This document shows, piece after piece, positions 57,122-64,000 of a stretch of 64,000 nucleotides of DNA. Source of the DNA: DASXAI01 sp963728985 (GTDB lineage Bacteria; Actinomycetota; Acidimicrobiia; Acidimicrobiales; Ilumatobacteraceae). The position numbers were made by a program, and so were the translations under genes. Below the pieces are notes generated by a model that saw nothing but the letters and a program-made list of their open reading frames with translations, did no database searches and had not been told where the DNA came from. How positions within the stretch are numbered: the stretch's first letter is position 1; the number at the start of each line of letters is the position of its first letter. Where the stretch lies: positions 372,001 to 436,000 of the forward strand of contig CAVSME010000006.1 of NCBI GenBank assembly GCA_963728985.1. The letters run 5' to 3'.

Positions 57122-59047
57122 TCAGTCCGCGGTGCCGCCCGGGCCGCCCGACAGGCGGTAGTCCGAGAAGTCAGGGTGGCGGGTCATCTGCCAGTACTCC
57201 AGCGTGGACCAGCACGTCTGGGAGGAAGAGCGCCCGAACTCGTTGATGTAGTACGTGTCGAGCCGCGGGTCCGAGAAGATGGTCCGGGCCAGGCCCTCGT
57301 CGAGCCGGCGGTTGTAGTCGTCGTAGGCCTCCTGCGTGAGCTCGATGGCGGTCGCGCCCGTCCGGAAGAGCTCGTCGATGCACTGGAGCGCGTAGCGCGT
57401 CTGGAGCTCCGAGCCCATCGTCGGCAGCGTTCCCTGGTTCGAGTTCGTGTTCGGGCCGTAGATGCAGAACAGGTTGGGGAACCCGGGCAGGCTGATGCCG
57501 AGGTAGGCACGAGCGCCGTCCTTGGCCCACAGCTCGTTGACGGTGCTGTCGCCGGCGGTGACGTCCATGGGCCACAGGAACTTGCTGGTCTCGAAGCCCG
57601 TCGCGTACACGAGCACGTCGACGGCGATGGTGCGCCCGGATGCCGTCTCGATGCCCTCGGGGACGATCCTGGCGATCGGCTCGGTCACGAGCTCCACGTT
57701 GGGCCCGGTGATGGCGTCGAGCCAGCCGTTGTCGATGACCGGGCGGGAGGCCATGGCCGGGCTGTGCGGTGTCGAGGCCGCCAGCAGGTCAGGACGATCG
57801 GCCAGCTTCCGTTCCAGATAGGACAGGCTGGCCTGACGGGCGCGGCTGTTGACCTCGCTGAGCGAATCCGGATCCGACCATGCCGGGTCCTTGAAGAAGG
57901 GCGCCGCGCCGACGTGGTCGCCCACGGCCCAGATGGCGCGGAACTTCTCGAAGTTGCGGAAGTAGGGCAGGTTCCGATCGAGCCAGCGGACGCCTTCGGG
58001 CAGCTCTTCCCGGTAGATGGGAACCTCGAACACCCACGACGGACGGCGCTGGAAGACGGTGACGGTGGCGCCGAGGCGCTCCAGCTCGGGCACCAGCTGC
58101 ATGCCGCTGCACCCGGTGCCGATGACGCCGAAGTGCTTGCCCGCCGGTTCGAGCTCCTGGTCCCACCACGCCGTGTGGAACGCGGGACCGGCGAAGCTCT
58201 CCATGCCGTCGACCGTGGGGAACTTCGGCCGGGACAGGAAGCCCACGGCGCTGATCACGACGTTGGCCGTCATGGTCGCCGGCCCGTTGACGTCCTTGTA
58301 GTCGACGGTCCACGTGGACGATGCGGCGTCCCACGTGAGGGCCGTCACCTCGGTGTCGAAGCGGATGCGATCACGCACCCCGAACGTGTCGACACACCAC
58401 TGGAGGTAGCCGTTGTTCTCCGGCTGGGGTGCGAACCAGTGCGTCCACGGGTAGTGCAGGCCGAACGTGTGCGAGTACGCCCGGCTGGCGATGTCGACCC
58501 GGCAGCCCGGGTAGCGGTTGTCGTGCCACGTCCCGCCGACGTCGCTGTTCTTCTCCAGGACGGTGAACGGGATGCCGCTCTCCTTCAGGTTGATGGCGGC
58601 GTTGATGCCGCCGACACCCGAGCCGATCACAACGACGTGGAAGTCGCCGACGCCGTCGGGCGCGTGCTGCAGCGAGTAGCGGCGGGGGATGGGGTCGATG
58701 GCCAGCTCCTCGACGCAGAAGTCGAGCGCCTCCGCCGGGATGGGCTCACCGACGGCGAGGCTCAGGCTGGTGGGCAACCGGTCGCGGGCGTGGTCCTCGA
58801 CCGCTGGCGCCCCGGCGTCGCGGTGCCTCCGCAGGCACGCCGCCGCCACCGACCGCACGAGGGCCACGGCGTCGGGGTCGGACAGCACCTTCACCGGCCC
58901 GACCATGCCCGGCGCCTCGCTCGGCGTGGTGGCCAGGATGGCCGGATCGCCGGTGAGCTGATAGGTCACCGCTCGCAGCGTCATCGGATCGGCGGCCAGC
59001 AGGTGCTGCTCGATCTCGGCGTCCGTGGTATCGACGAGGTCCCTCAT
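57122..59047 (-). CDS. Baeyer-Villiger monooxygenase, HAPMO type
   Basis: A 641-residue FAD/NADPH monooxygenase. An N-terminal helical extension of about 135 residues precedes the FAD site GSGVGG (142-147); the fingerprint FAGPAFHTAWW follows at about residue 284 and GTGCSGMQL is the NADPH loop. Extension and length match 4-hydroxyacetophenone monooxygenase, which turns aryl ketones into esters. The ATG at 59047 is chosen over 59068: a CATACT hexamer on the minus strand lies 6 nt before it. It is upstream of the exporter on the same strand. Confidence 0.87.
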   Translation of the reverse strand: MRDLVDTTDAEIEQHLLAADPMTLRAVTYQLTGDPAILATTPSEAPGMVGPVKVLSDPDAVALVRSVAAACLRRHRDAGAPAVEDHARDRLPTSLSLAVGEPIPAEALDFCVEELAIDPIPRRYSLQHAPDGVGDFHVVVIGSGVGGINAAINLKESGIPFTVLEKNSDVGGTWHDNRYPGCRVDIASRAYSHTFGLHYPWTHWFAPQPENNGYLQWCVDTFGVRDRIRFDTEVTALTWDAASSTWTVDYKDVNGPATMTANVVISAVGFLSRPKFPTVDGMESFAGPAFHTAWWDQELEPAGKHFGVIGTGCSGMQLVPELERLGATVTVFQRRPSWVFEVPIYREELPEGVRWLDRNLPYFRNFEKFRAIWAVGDHVGAAPFFKDPAWSDPDSLSEVNSRARQASLSYLERKLADRPDLLAASTPHSPAMASRPVIDNGWLDAITGPNVELVTEPIARIVPEGIETASGRTIAVDVLVYATGFETSKFLWPMDVTAGDSTVNELWAKDGARAYLGISLPGFPNLFCIYGPNTNSNQGTLPTMGSELQTRYALQCIDELFRTGATAIELTQEAYDDYNRRLDEGLARTIFSDPRLDTYYINEFGRSSSQTCWSTLEYWQMTRHPDFSDYRLSGGPGGTAD

Positions 59048-59147
59048 CGCCGCAGTATGTCCGCCCATCGATGCCCGCTGCCATGTGAGGCATCGTGAGC
59101 TGAAGCTACGCGGTGCGGGGCTCGGCGATAGCCGTGGGACTGGCAGC

Positions 59148-59585
59148 TCAGGCGTCGCCTCGGCGCCGGAGCATCTTGTCGATCTCGGCGATGTGGAGGT
59201 TCTCGTTGCGGATCATCTGGCGGGCGTACTCCTCCAGGGAGACGTTGCGGCCTTCGACGAGGGCCAGCAGCGCTTCGTACAAGCTGACACCGCGCCGCTC
59301 GTGCACCAGCATCTCCTGCATCATCTCGTCCACGGTCGGATGATGGGTACCGACGAGATCACCGATGCCGAGCGAGACCGGCAACCCGAGTGAGGTCACC
59401 TCCTCGCCGGCCAGCGCGGCGTGCATCAGGCTCTCGTTCGCCTGCTCGCGCATCCACGAGATGATCGGTATCCGGGCGTGGCCGAACACCATCAACGAGT
59501 ACTGCGTGTAGCGCACCGCTCCCGCCAGCTCGAGCTCCAAGATCTCGTTGAGCGTGTTGACGACCTGGTCCTGGTCGACGTCCAT
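59148..59585 (-). CDS. Ferritin-like (bacterioferritin-family) protein
   Basis: A 145-residue four-helix protein. LNEILELELAGAVRYTQYSLMV and HAALAGEEVTSLG are helix pairs of the bacterioferritin/DPS-like fold; EMLVHERRGVSLYEALL and QMIRNENLHIAEIDKML carry the ExxH di-iron motifs (ERRG, ENLH). It may store iron or act as a di-iron oxidase. The ATG at 59585 follows GGGAGG. It is downstream of nothing on its strand and divergent from the STAND ATPase gene. Confidence 0.82.
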   Translation of the reverse strand: MDVDQDQVVNTLNEILELELAGAVRYTQYSLMVFGHARIPIISWMREQANESLMHAALAGEEVTSLGLPVSLGIGDLVGTHHPTVDEMMQEMLVHERRGVSLYEALLALVEGRNVSLEEYARQMIRNENLHIAEIDKMLRRRGDA

Positions 59586-59651
59586 CGTGCCTCCCGTCGC
59601 CGGTCTTCTCGGCTGCGAGCAAGGTTCCCCGACGTCTCGCACGGTAGCCCT

Positions 59652-62312
59652 GTGGCGACCTCTATCCTGTCGGCCTTCGTGGAGCTGATCGGTCGTGACG
59701 TCGAGCAGGCCGAGGTGGCCGGGCGCATCGCCAGTGGCCGGCGGCTGGTCACGGTCATCGGGCCGGGCGGCGTGGGCAAGACCAGCCTCGCCACCGCCGT
59801 CGGCCACGAGCTGGCCCCCACCTTCGCGCTCGGCGCCCACCTGGTCGACCTGAGCCGCATCGGGCGCGCCGACGCCGTCGGGGGAGCGCTGGCCGCCCAG
59901 CTCGGGTTCGCCTCCTTCGACGCCCTGCTGCAATCGCCGAGCGACCAACCCGCGCTCGTGGTGGTGGACAACTGCGAGCACGTCAGCGATGCGGCCGCCG
60001 ACGCCATCGCCAGACTGCTGGAGCACTGCGCGGCGCCGACCGTGCTCGCCACCAGCCGATCCCCGCTCGATCTTCCCGGCGAGTCGGTCGTGGCGCTCGG
60101 TCCCCTCGACGTCCCTGCCGCCGGCGCCGTCGACACCTCGGCCAGCGCGATCCGGTTCTTCTGTGATCGAGCGGGACACGCCGGCGTCGCCATCGAGGCC
60201 GACCAGCTCCCGCTGGCGGCCGAACTGTGCCGCCGGCTCGACGGGCTCCCGCTCGCCATCGAGATCGCTGCCGCCCGCCTGCGCTCGCTCGCGCTGCCCG
60301 ACATCCTGGAGCTGCTCGCCGGCGGCATCGGCGTGCTCAGCCGCCCTCGCTTCCGGGGGGCCAGCCGCCATCGCAGCCTGCGCGAGACGATCGCCTGGTC
60401 CTACCGGCTCCTCGACGCGGAGTCCCAGGCCGCCTTCGGCCGGCTGGGCGTCTGCGCCGGGCCGTTCTCGCTCGATCTCGCCGCTGCCGTCGGTTTCGAC
60501 CACCCGGTCGCGGCGACCGAGGTGCTGGACGTGCTCGATCGCCTGATCGACGCGTCCCTGCTCGTCGTCGATCGGGGGCCGGACGGCACGAGGTACCGCA
60601 TGTTGCAGACGATCCGGACGGTGGCGCTCGAGGAGCTGGACGCCCGGGACGAGGGCCGTGCCGTGCGCGATCGCTTCGTGGCCGAGACCATCCGCGCCGT
60701 CGAGCGGATCAGTGACGCCGGCCGCCGCCGTTGGGGTGCCGACCTGCTACCCGCGCTGCTGGACCGTTTCGACGACATCGACACCGCCCTGCGCTACTGC
60801 CTCGACGACGACGACGAACCGAGCCGGAGCCTCCAGCTCTACTCGGCGCTGTGGGGCACGGTGCACCAGGCGAGGGTGGACGAGGTGGTCGCGCTCGGAC
60901 ATCTCGTCACGAGTCGCTGGCCGGCGGCCACCGGACCGCTCGGTGCCGACGCCGCGGCGACGTACGCGATGGCCACGCTGCTGTCGGGTGACACAACGCG
61001 CGCCGTGGCCATCGCCGAGGCCGCGCTGACGGCAGCCAGCGCGAGCATCTTCGCCGGGCTGGCGCTGCGGCGGGTCCTGGCCCTCGTGGCCCGAGCCGAT
61101 GCCGACCATGGCCGGGCGGCAGAGCTCCTCGGCGAAGCGGTGGCCATCGCCGAGGAGGCCGATGTCCCGACGCTCGCCATGGAGTGTGAGGTGTACCGGG
61201 CCCAGGACGTCGCCGCCGCCGGCGATGCCGAGCAGGCGCTGGCGATGGTCCGATCCGTCGGCGCAGCAGCACGAGACGCGACGTCGGTCCTGAACGAGAT
61301 CTGGGCCGGGACCGTCGAAGGAGCGCTGCTCGTCGCGGCCGACGCAACCGGGGCGATGGCCTGCGTGACGGCGACGCTTGCCATGGCGGAGGCGATCGAC
61401 TACCCGTTCGGCGTCACCGGCAACCTGCAGACGCTGGCCCGCGGCCACCTCGCCAGCGGCGAGCTCGACGCGGCGGCCGCCGTGGTGCTGCGCCTGTTCG
61501 ACGCCGTCGGGCGGTCGGGCGCCGGCGATCTGCGCATCGCCCTCGACCTCGCCGGTGTCGTGCTGCACGCCGGCGCTCGCCCGGGCGCCGAGGACGTGCT
61601 GGCGACGGCGGCGGCGATGCCGAACACGAACCCGATGGTGCTCGGCCACCTGGCCATCGCCGTCCCGGTGGTGGCTCAGGGACGGGTGCTGCCACGGTCC
61701 GACGCGGTTCGGCTGGCACGACGGGAGGTGGCCGAGGTGGCCGAGGGCCCGTCGACAGCGGTGCCCGGCCCCGAGCCGGGGGTGGCCGAGGCGGTCTTCC
61801 GGCGGATCGGGGACGTCTGGGACGTCCGCTTCGCCGGCACCGGCGTGCACCTGAAGGCGTCGAAGGGGATGGACGATCTCGCCGTGCTGCTGGCCCGGCC
61901 CGGCCGGGAGGTCCACTGCCTGGAGCTGGCCGCCGCCGGGACCGAGGAGCCGCCGGCGGGGCCGTCGATCGACGAGACGGCCCGGAGGCGCTACGAGGCC
62001 AGGGTCCGCGAGCTGCAGGCCGAGATCGACGAGGCCGACGACGCCAATGACCTGGGCCGGGCCGATCGGGCGCGGGTCGAGCTCGACGCCCTGGTCGACC
62101 ATCTGACCGCTGCCCTCGGCCTCGGTGGACGGACGCGGAAACAGGGGGGCACGGCCGCCCGGGCCCGGTCGGCGGTGACGCACCGGCTGCGCTCGACGAT
62201 GCGGCGGATCGCCGAGGTGCACCCCACGCTCGGGCGCCACCTGCAGGCCTCGGTCACGACCGGCATCTACTGCTGCTACCAACCTGAACGACCGGTGCCC
62301 TGGCTGGTCTGA
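59652..62312 (+). CDS. STAND-type ATPase regulator without a DNA-binding domain
   Basis: An 886-residue signalling ATPase. The Walker A motif is GPGGVGKT (37-44), Walker B is ALVVVDNCEH (101-110), and PTVLATSRSPLDLPGE and LPLAIEIAAARLR are the sensor and winged-helix motifs of the AfsR/predicted-ATPase branch. The middle region is alanine-rich helical repeats. The last 150 residues (SKGMDDLAVLLARPGREVHCLELAA through GRHLQASVTTGIYCCY) form the C-terminal domain common to actinobacterial ATPases of this type. No HTH, SARP or cyclase domain is present. The GTG at 59652 is chosen; 59679 is possible. Confidence 0.8.
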   Translation: MATSILSAFVELIGRDVEQAEVAGRIASGRRLVTVIGPGGVGKTSLATAVGHELAPTFALGAHLVDLSRIGRADAVGGALAAQLGFASFDALLQSPSDQPALVVVDNCEHVSDAAADAIARLLEHCAAPTVLATSRSPLDLPGESVVALGPLDVPAAGAVDTSASAIRFFCDRAGHAGVAIEADQLPLAAELCRRLDGLPLAIEIAAARLRSLALPDILELLAGGIGVLSRPRFRGASRHRSLRETIAWSYRLLDAESQAAFGRLGVCAGPFSLDLAAAVGFDHPVAATEVLDVLDRLIDASLLVVDRGPDGTRYRMLQTIRTVALEELDARDEGRAVRDRFVAETIRAVERISDAGRRRWGADLLPALLDRFDDIDTALRYCLDDDDEPSRSLQLYSALWGTVHQARVDEVVALGHLVTSRWPAATGPLGADAAATYAMATLLSGDTTRAVAIAEAALTAASASIFAGLALRRVLALVARADADHGRAAELLGEAVAIAEEADVPTLAMECEVYRAQDVAAAGDAEQALAMVRSVGAAARDATSVLNEIWAGTVEGALLVAADATGAMACVTATLAMAEAIDYPFGVTGNLQTLARGHLASGELDAAAAVVLRLFDAVGRSGAGDLRIALDLAGVVLHAGARPGAEDVLATAAAMPNTNPMVLGHLAIAVPVVAQGRVLPRSDAVRLARREVAEVAEGPSTAVPGPEPGVAEAVFRRIGDVWDVRFAGTGVHLKASKGMDDLAVLLARPGREVHCLELAAAGTEEPPAGPSIDETARRRYEARVRELQAEIDEADDANDLGRADRARVELDALVDHLTAALGLGGRTRKQGGTAARARSAVTHRLRSTMRRIAEVHPTLGRHLQASVTTGIYCCYQPERPVPWLV

Positions 62313-62385
62313 TCAGGGCCGGCACAGCCAACTGCCAGACCACGCCGGTCACCCGGCGCGAAGGCACAGTGGTCCGTACCAGCGG

Positions 62386-62391
62386 TACCGT
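62386..62391 (+). promoter_or_regulatory. -10 box of leaderless protease gene
   Basis: TACCGT, 6 nt, then the GTG start at 62398. A GTACC-AGC-GGTAC dyad (62376-62388) overlaps it. Confidence 0.5.
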
Positions 62392-62397
62392 CAGGCC

Positions 62398-63255
62398 GTG
62401 CGCGTCGCTGACGGGGCCGTCGACACGGTGGGGGCGTCATCGGCGGCTGACGCCGAACCGCCGGCGGGCCGGCGTCGACCGGTGGGGCCGTGGCTCGTGG
62501 GGATCGGCATCGTGGCCGCCCTGGTGGTCGGCATCGTCGCTCTCCAGCGGGCCGGTGATCGGCCCGACACGCTCACGCCGGCCCAGGTCGCCAGCACGGT
62601 CAGCTCGGCCGTCGACAAGGGCGTCGCCGCGGCGGCCAACGCCCCACCGGCGGCGACCGTCGTGTACCAGACCATCCAACCGTCGCTGGTGTACATCAGC
62701 GCCCAGCGCCCGGGCGCCAGCGCCGAGGACGCGACGAGCGGGGCCGGTGTGATCGTCAATGCCGACGGCCAGATCCTCACCGCCCGTCACGTCGTCACCG
62801 GCGCGCAGGCAGTGCAGGTGACGTTCGCCGACGGCACGCAGACGACGGCGCAGATCGCGTCCGAGGAGGCGGCGAGCGACATCGCCGTGCTGGTTCCCGC
62901 CACGCCCCCGTCGGTCATCGTTCCCGCTGTCCTCGGTGGAGGCGTGCGCGTCGGTGACGATGTCTACGCGGTAGGGCATCCGCTCGGCCTCGTCGACTCG
63001 ATGACCGCCGGCGTCGTCTCCGGCCTCGATCGAAGCATCCCCGTGTCCGGCGGGGCGAACCTGACCGGCCTCATCCAGTTCGACGCCGCCGTCAACCCGG
63101 GGAACTCCGGCGGCCCGCTCCTCAACCGGGCCGCACAGGTGGTCGGCATCGTGACGGCCCTGGCCAACCCGTCGCAGCAGCCGTTCTTCGTGGGGATCGG
63201 GTTCGCGGTTCCCATCGCCACCGCCGGCGGCGCCGCCGGAGCACCACAACAATGA
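62398..63255 (+). CDS. Membrane-anchored trypsin-like serine protease (S1C, no PDZ)
   Basis: A 285-residue protein. One membrane helix (PWLVGIGIVAALVVGIVAL, residues 31-49) follows a basic cytoplasmic stretch. The extracytoplasmic protease domain has His131 (TARHVV), Asp161 (ASDIAVL) and Ser237 (NPGNSGGPL). It resembles HtrA but ends soon after the protease domain, without a PDZ domain. The MoxR gene follows at 19 bp, so the two may be one operon. Confidence 0.88.
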   Translation: MRVADGAVDTVGASSAADAEPPAGRRRPVGPWLVGIGIVAALVVGIVALQRAGDRPDTLTPAQVASTVSSAVDKGVAAAANAPPAATVVYQTIQPSLVYISAQRPGASAEDATSGAGVIVNADGQILTARHVVTGAQAVQVTFADGTQTTAQIASEEAASDIAVLVPATPPSVIVPAVLGGGVRVGDDVYAVGHPLGLVDSMTAGVVSGLDRSIPVSGGANLTGLIQFDAAVNPGNSGGPLLNRAAQVVGIVTALANPSQQPFFVGIGFAVPIATAGGAAGAPQQ

Positions 63256-63274
63256 CCGAGCACGAGGATGGACC

Positions 63275-64000
63275 ATGAGCCTGCCGCCGCCCCGATCCAC
63301 ACCGATGGAACAGGTCGTGTTCCAGGTGAAGAAGCTCCTCGTGGGGCAGGACGTCCTGCTGGAGCGGCTGATCGTGGCCCTGCTGGCCCGCGGCCACGTC
63401 CTCGTCGAAGGGGTGCCCGGGCTGGCCAAGACCATGGCCATCAAGACCCTGGCGCAGACGATCGGCGGGCAGTTCCAGCGCATCCAGTTCACGCCCGACC
63501 TGGTGCCGGCCGACCTCATCGGCACCCGCATCTACAACCAGCGGCTCGGTGAGTTCCAGACCTCGCTCGGTCCGGTCCACACCAACCTCTTGCTGGCCGA
63601 CGAGATCAACCGGGCGCCGGCCAAGGTGCAGAGCGCGCTGCTTGAGGTGATGCAGGAGCGGCAGGTGACGATCGGGCGGGAGACCCATCGGGTGGGGGAG
63701 CCGTTCCTGGTCATGGCCACGCAGAACCCGATCGAGTCCGAAGGCACCTACCCGCTGCCCGAGGCGCAGCTCGATCGCTTCATGCTGAAGGTGCTCGTCG
63801 ACTACCCGACGCCGACCGAGGAGTTCGTCATCGTCGAGCGGATGACCGGCACTCGCGACGCGCCGCACCAGGTCGTCGACACCGAGCTGTTGCTGCAACT
63901 GCAACGAACGGCCGACGCCGTCTACGTCGACCCCGCGCTGATGGAGTACGCGGTGCGGGTGGTCAGCGCGACGCGGAGCCCGGGTTCGGTGGGCCTGCGG
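63275..64000 (+). CDS. MoxR-family AAA+ ATPase, N-terminal part (partial)
   Basis: The frame is open from the ATG at 63275 (behind GAGGA) to the end of the window: 242 residues. Walker A is GVPGLAKT (46-53), Walker B is LLLADEINRAP with Asp109 and Glu110, and ATQNPIESEGTYPLPEAQLDRFM carries sensor 1 and the arginine finger. MoxR proteins act as chaperones that insert metals or activate partner VWA-domain proteins, whose genes usually follow; those would be beyond the window. Confidence 0.9.
   Translation, partial: MSLPPPRSTPMEQVVFQVKKLLVGQDVLLERLIVALLARGHVLVEGVPGLAKTMAIKTLAQTIGGQFQRIQFTPDLVPADLIGTRIYNQRLGEFQTSLGPVHTNLLLADEINRAPAKVQSALLEVMQERQVTIGRETHRVGEPFLVMATQNPIESEGTYPLPEAQLDRFMLKVLVDYPTPTEEFVIVERMTGTRDAPHQVVDTELLLQLQRTADAVYVDPALMEYAVRVVSATRSPGSVGLR

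Overview
The window is a high-GC (about 70% by eye), gene-dense stretch of a chromosome. It fits an actinobacterium, most likely an Acidimicrobiia/Ilumatobacter-type or similar environmental lineage. The evidence is the gene families present (three luciferase-like monooxygenases, P450, tandem-domain CaiB/BaiF CoA-transferases, a stand-alone LigD-type polymerase, BKACE) and the many genes that appear leaderless, with a TANNNT box 5-8 nt before the start codon. I see no tRNA, rRNA, CRISPR array, phage gene, transposase or replication origin. Taxonomy is inference from gene content only.

Layout. 1-5.9 kb: tail of an acyl-CoA carboxylase subunit, then a minus-strand block (FMN-reductase/acetyltransferase fusion, a frameshifted alpha/beta hydrolase, a hydantoinase-type amidohydrolase, a phosphotransferase and an SDR). 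5.9-12.7 kb: a catabolic block with P450, SDR, flavin monooxygenase, DUF1330 protein, two overlapping acyl-CoA dehydrogenase genes and an enoyl-CoA hydratase. 12.8-15.5 kb: regulators (AraC, KdpE-like, HxlR) beside a VOC protein and a carboxymuconolactone-decarboxylase-like protein; a clear dyad operator lies between the divergent HxlR and decarboxylase-like genes. 15.6-25.7 kb: SDR, double-domain CoA-transferase, VOC dioxygenase-like protein, luciferase-like monooxygenase, YjbR protein, a short region of broken small genes, acyl-CoA dehydrogenase, lipocalin-like protein, DUF1330, a lipoprotein and a DUF6328 membrane protein.

25.8-37.3 kb: BKACE plus amidase pair, a leishmanolysin-like metalloprotease, a Baeyer-Villiger monooxygenase, an SDR, an FAD oxidoreductase, a LuxR regulator, a PAS protein and a membrane-anchored HtrA-type protease. 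37.4-43.9 kb: thiolase-like / Zn-ribbon (DUF35) / LigD-polymerase operon behind a hairpin leader, then a convergent maleylacetate reductase-like / luciferase-like / D-aminoacylase-like operon. 44.4-47.4 kb: mostly single, apparently leaderless genes (tyrosine phosphatase, TfoX-like, AIM24-like, D-2-hydroxyacid dehydrogenase). 47.5-52.9 kb: an alpha/beta-hydrolase-LuxR fusion heads a plus-strand run of AhpD-like, OsmC, two FAD oxidoreductases and a MaoC hydratase. 53-59.6 kb: a second double-domain CoA-transferase, a DHA2 exporter, a HAPMO-type monooxygenase and a ferritin-like protein. 59.6-64 kb: a STAND-type ATPase, a trypsin-like protease and the start of a MoxR ATPase.

Taken together the window looks like a catabolic region. 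Substrates would be oxygenated by P450, luciferase-like and Baeyer-Villiger enzymes, converted by SDRs, activated by CoA-transferases and passed to beta-oxidation-like steps, with many small local regulators. No single named pathway is complete, so substrates stay unknown. Three genes carry 1-2 nt indels in short repeated tracts; these may be assembly errors rather than decay.
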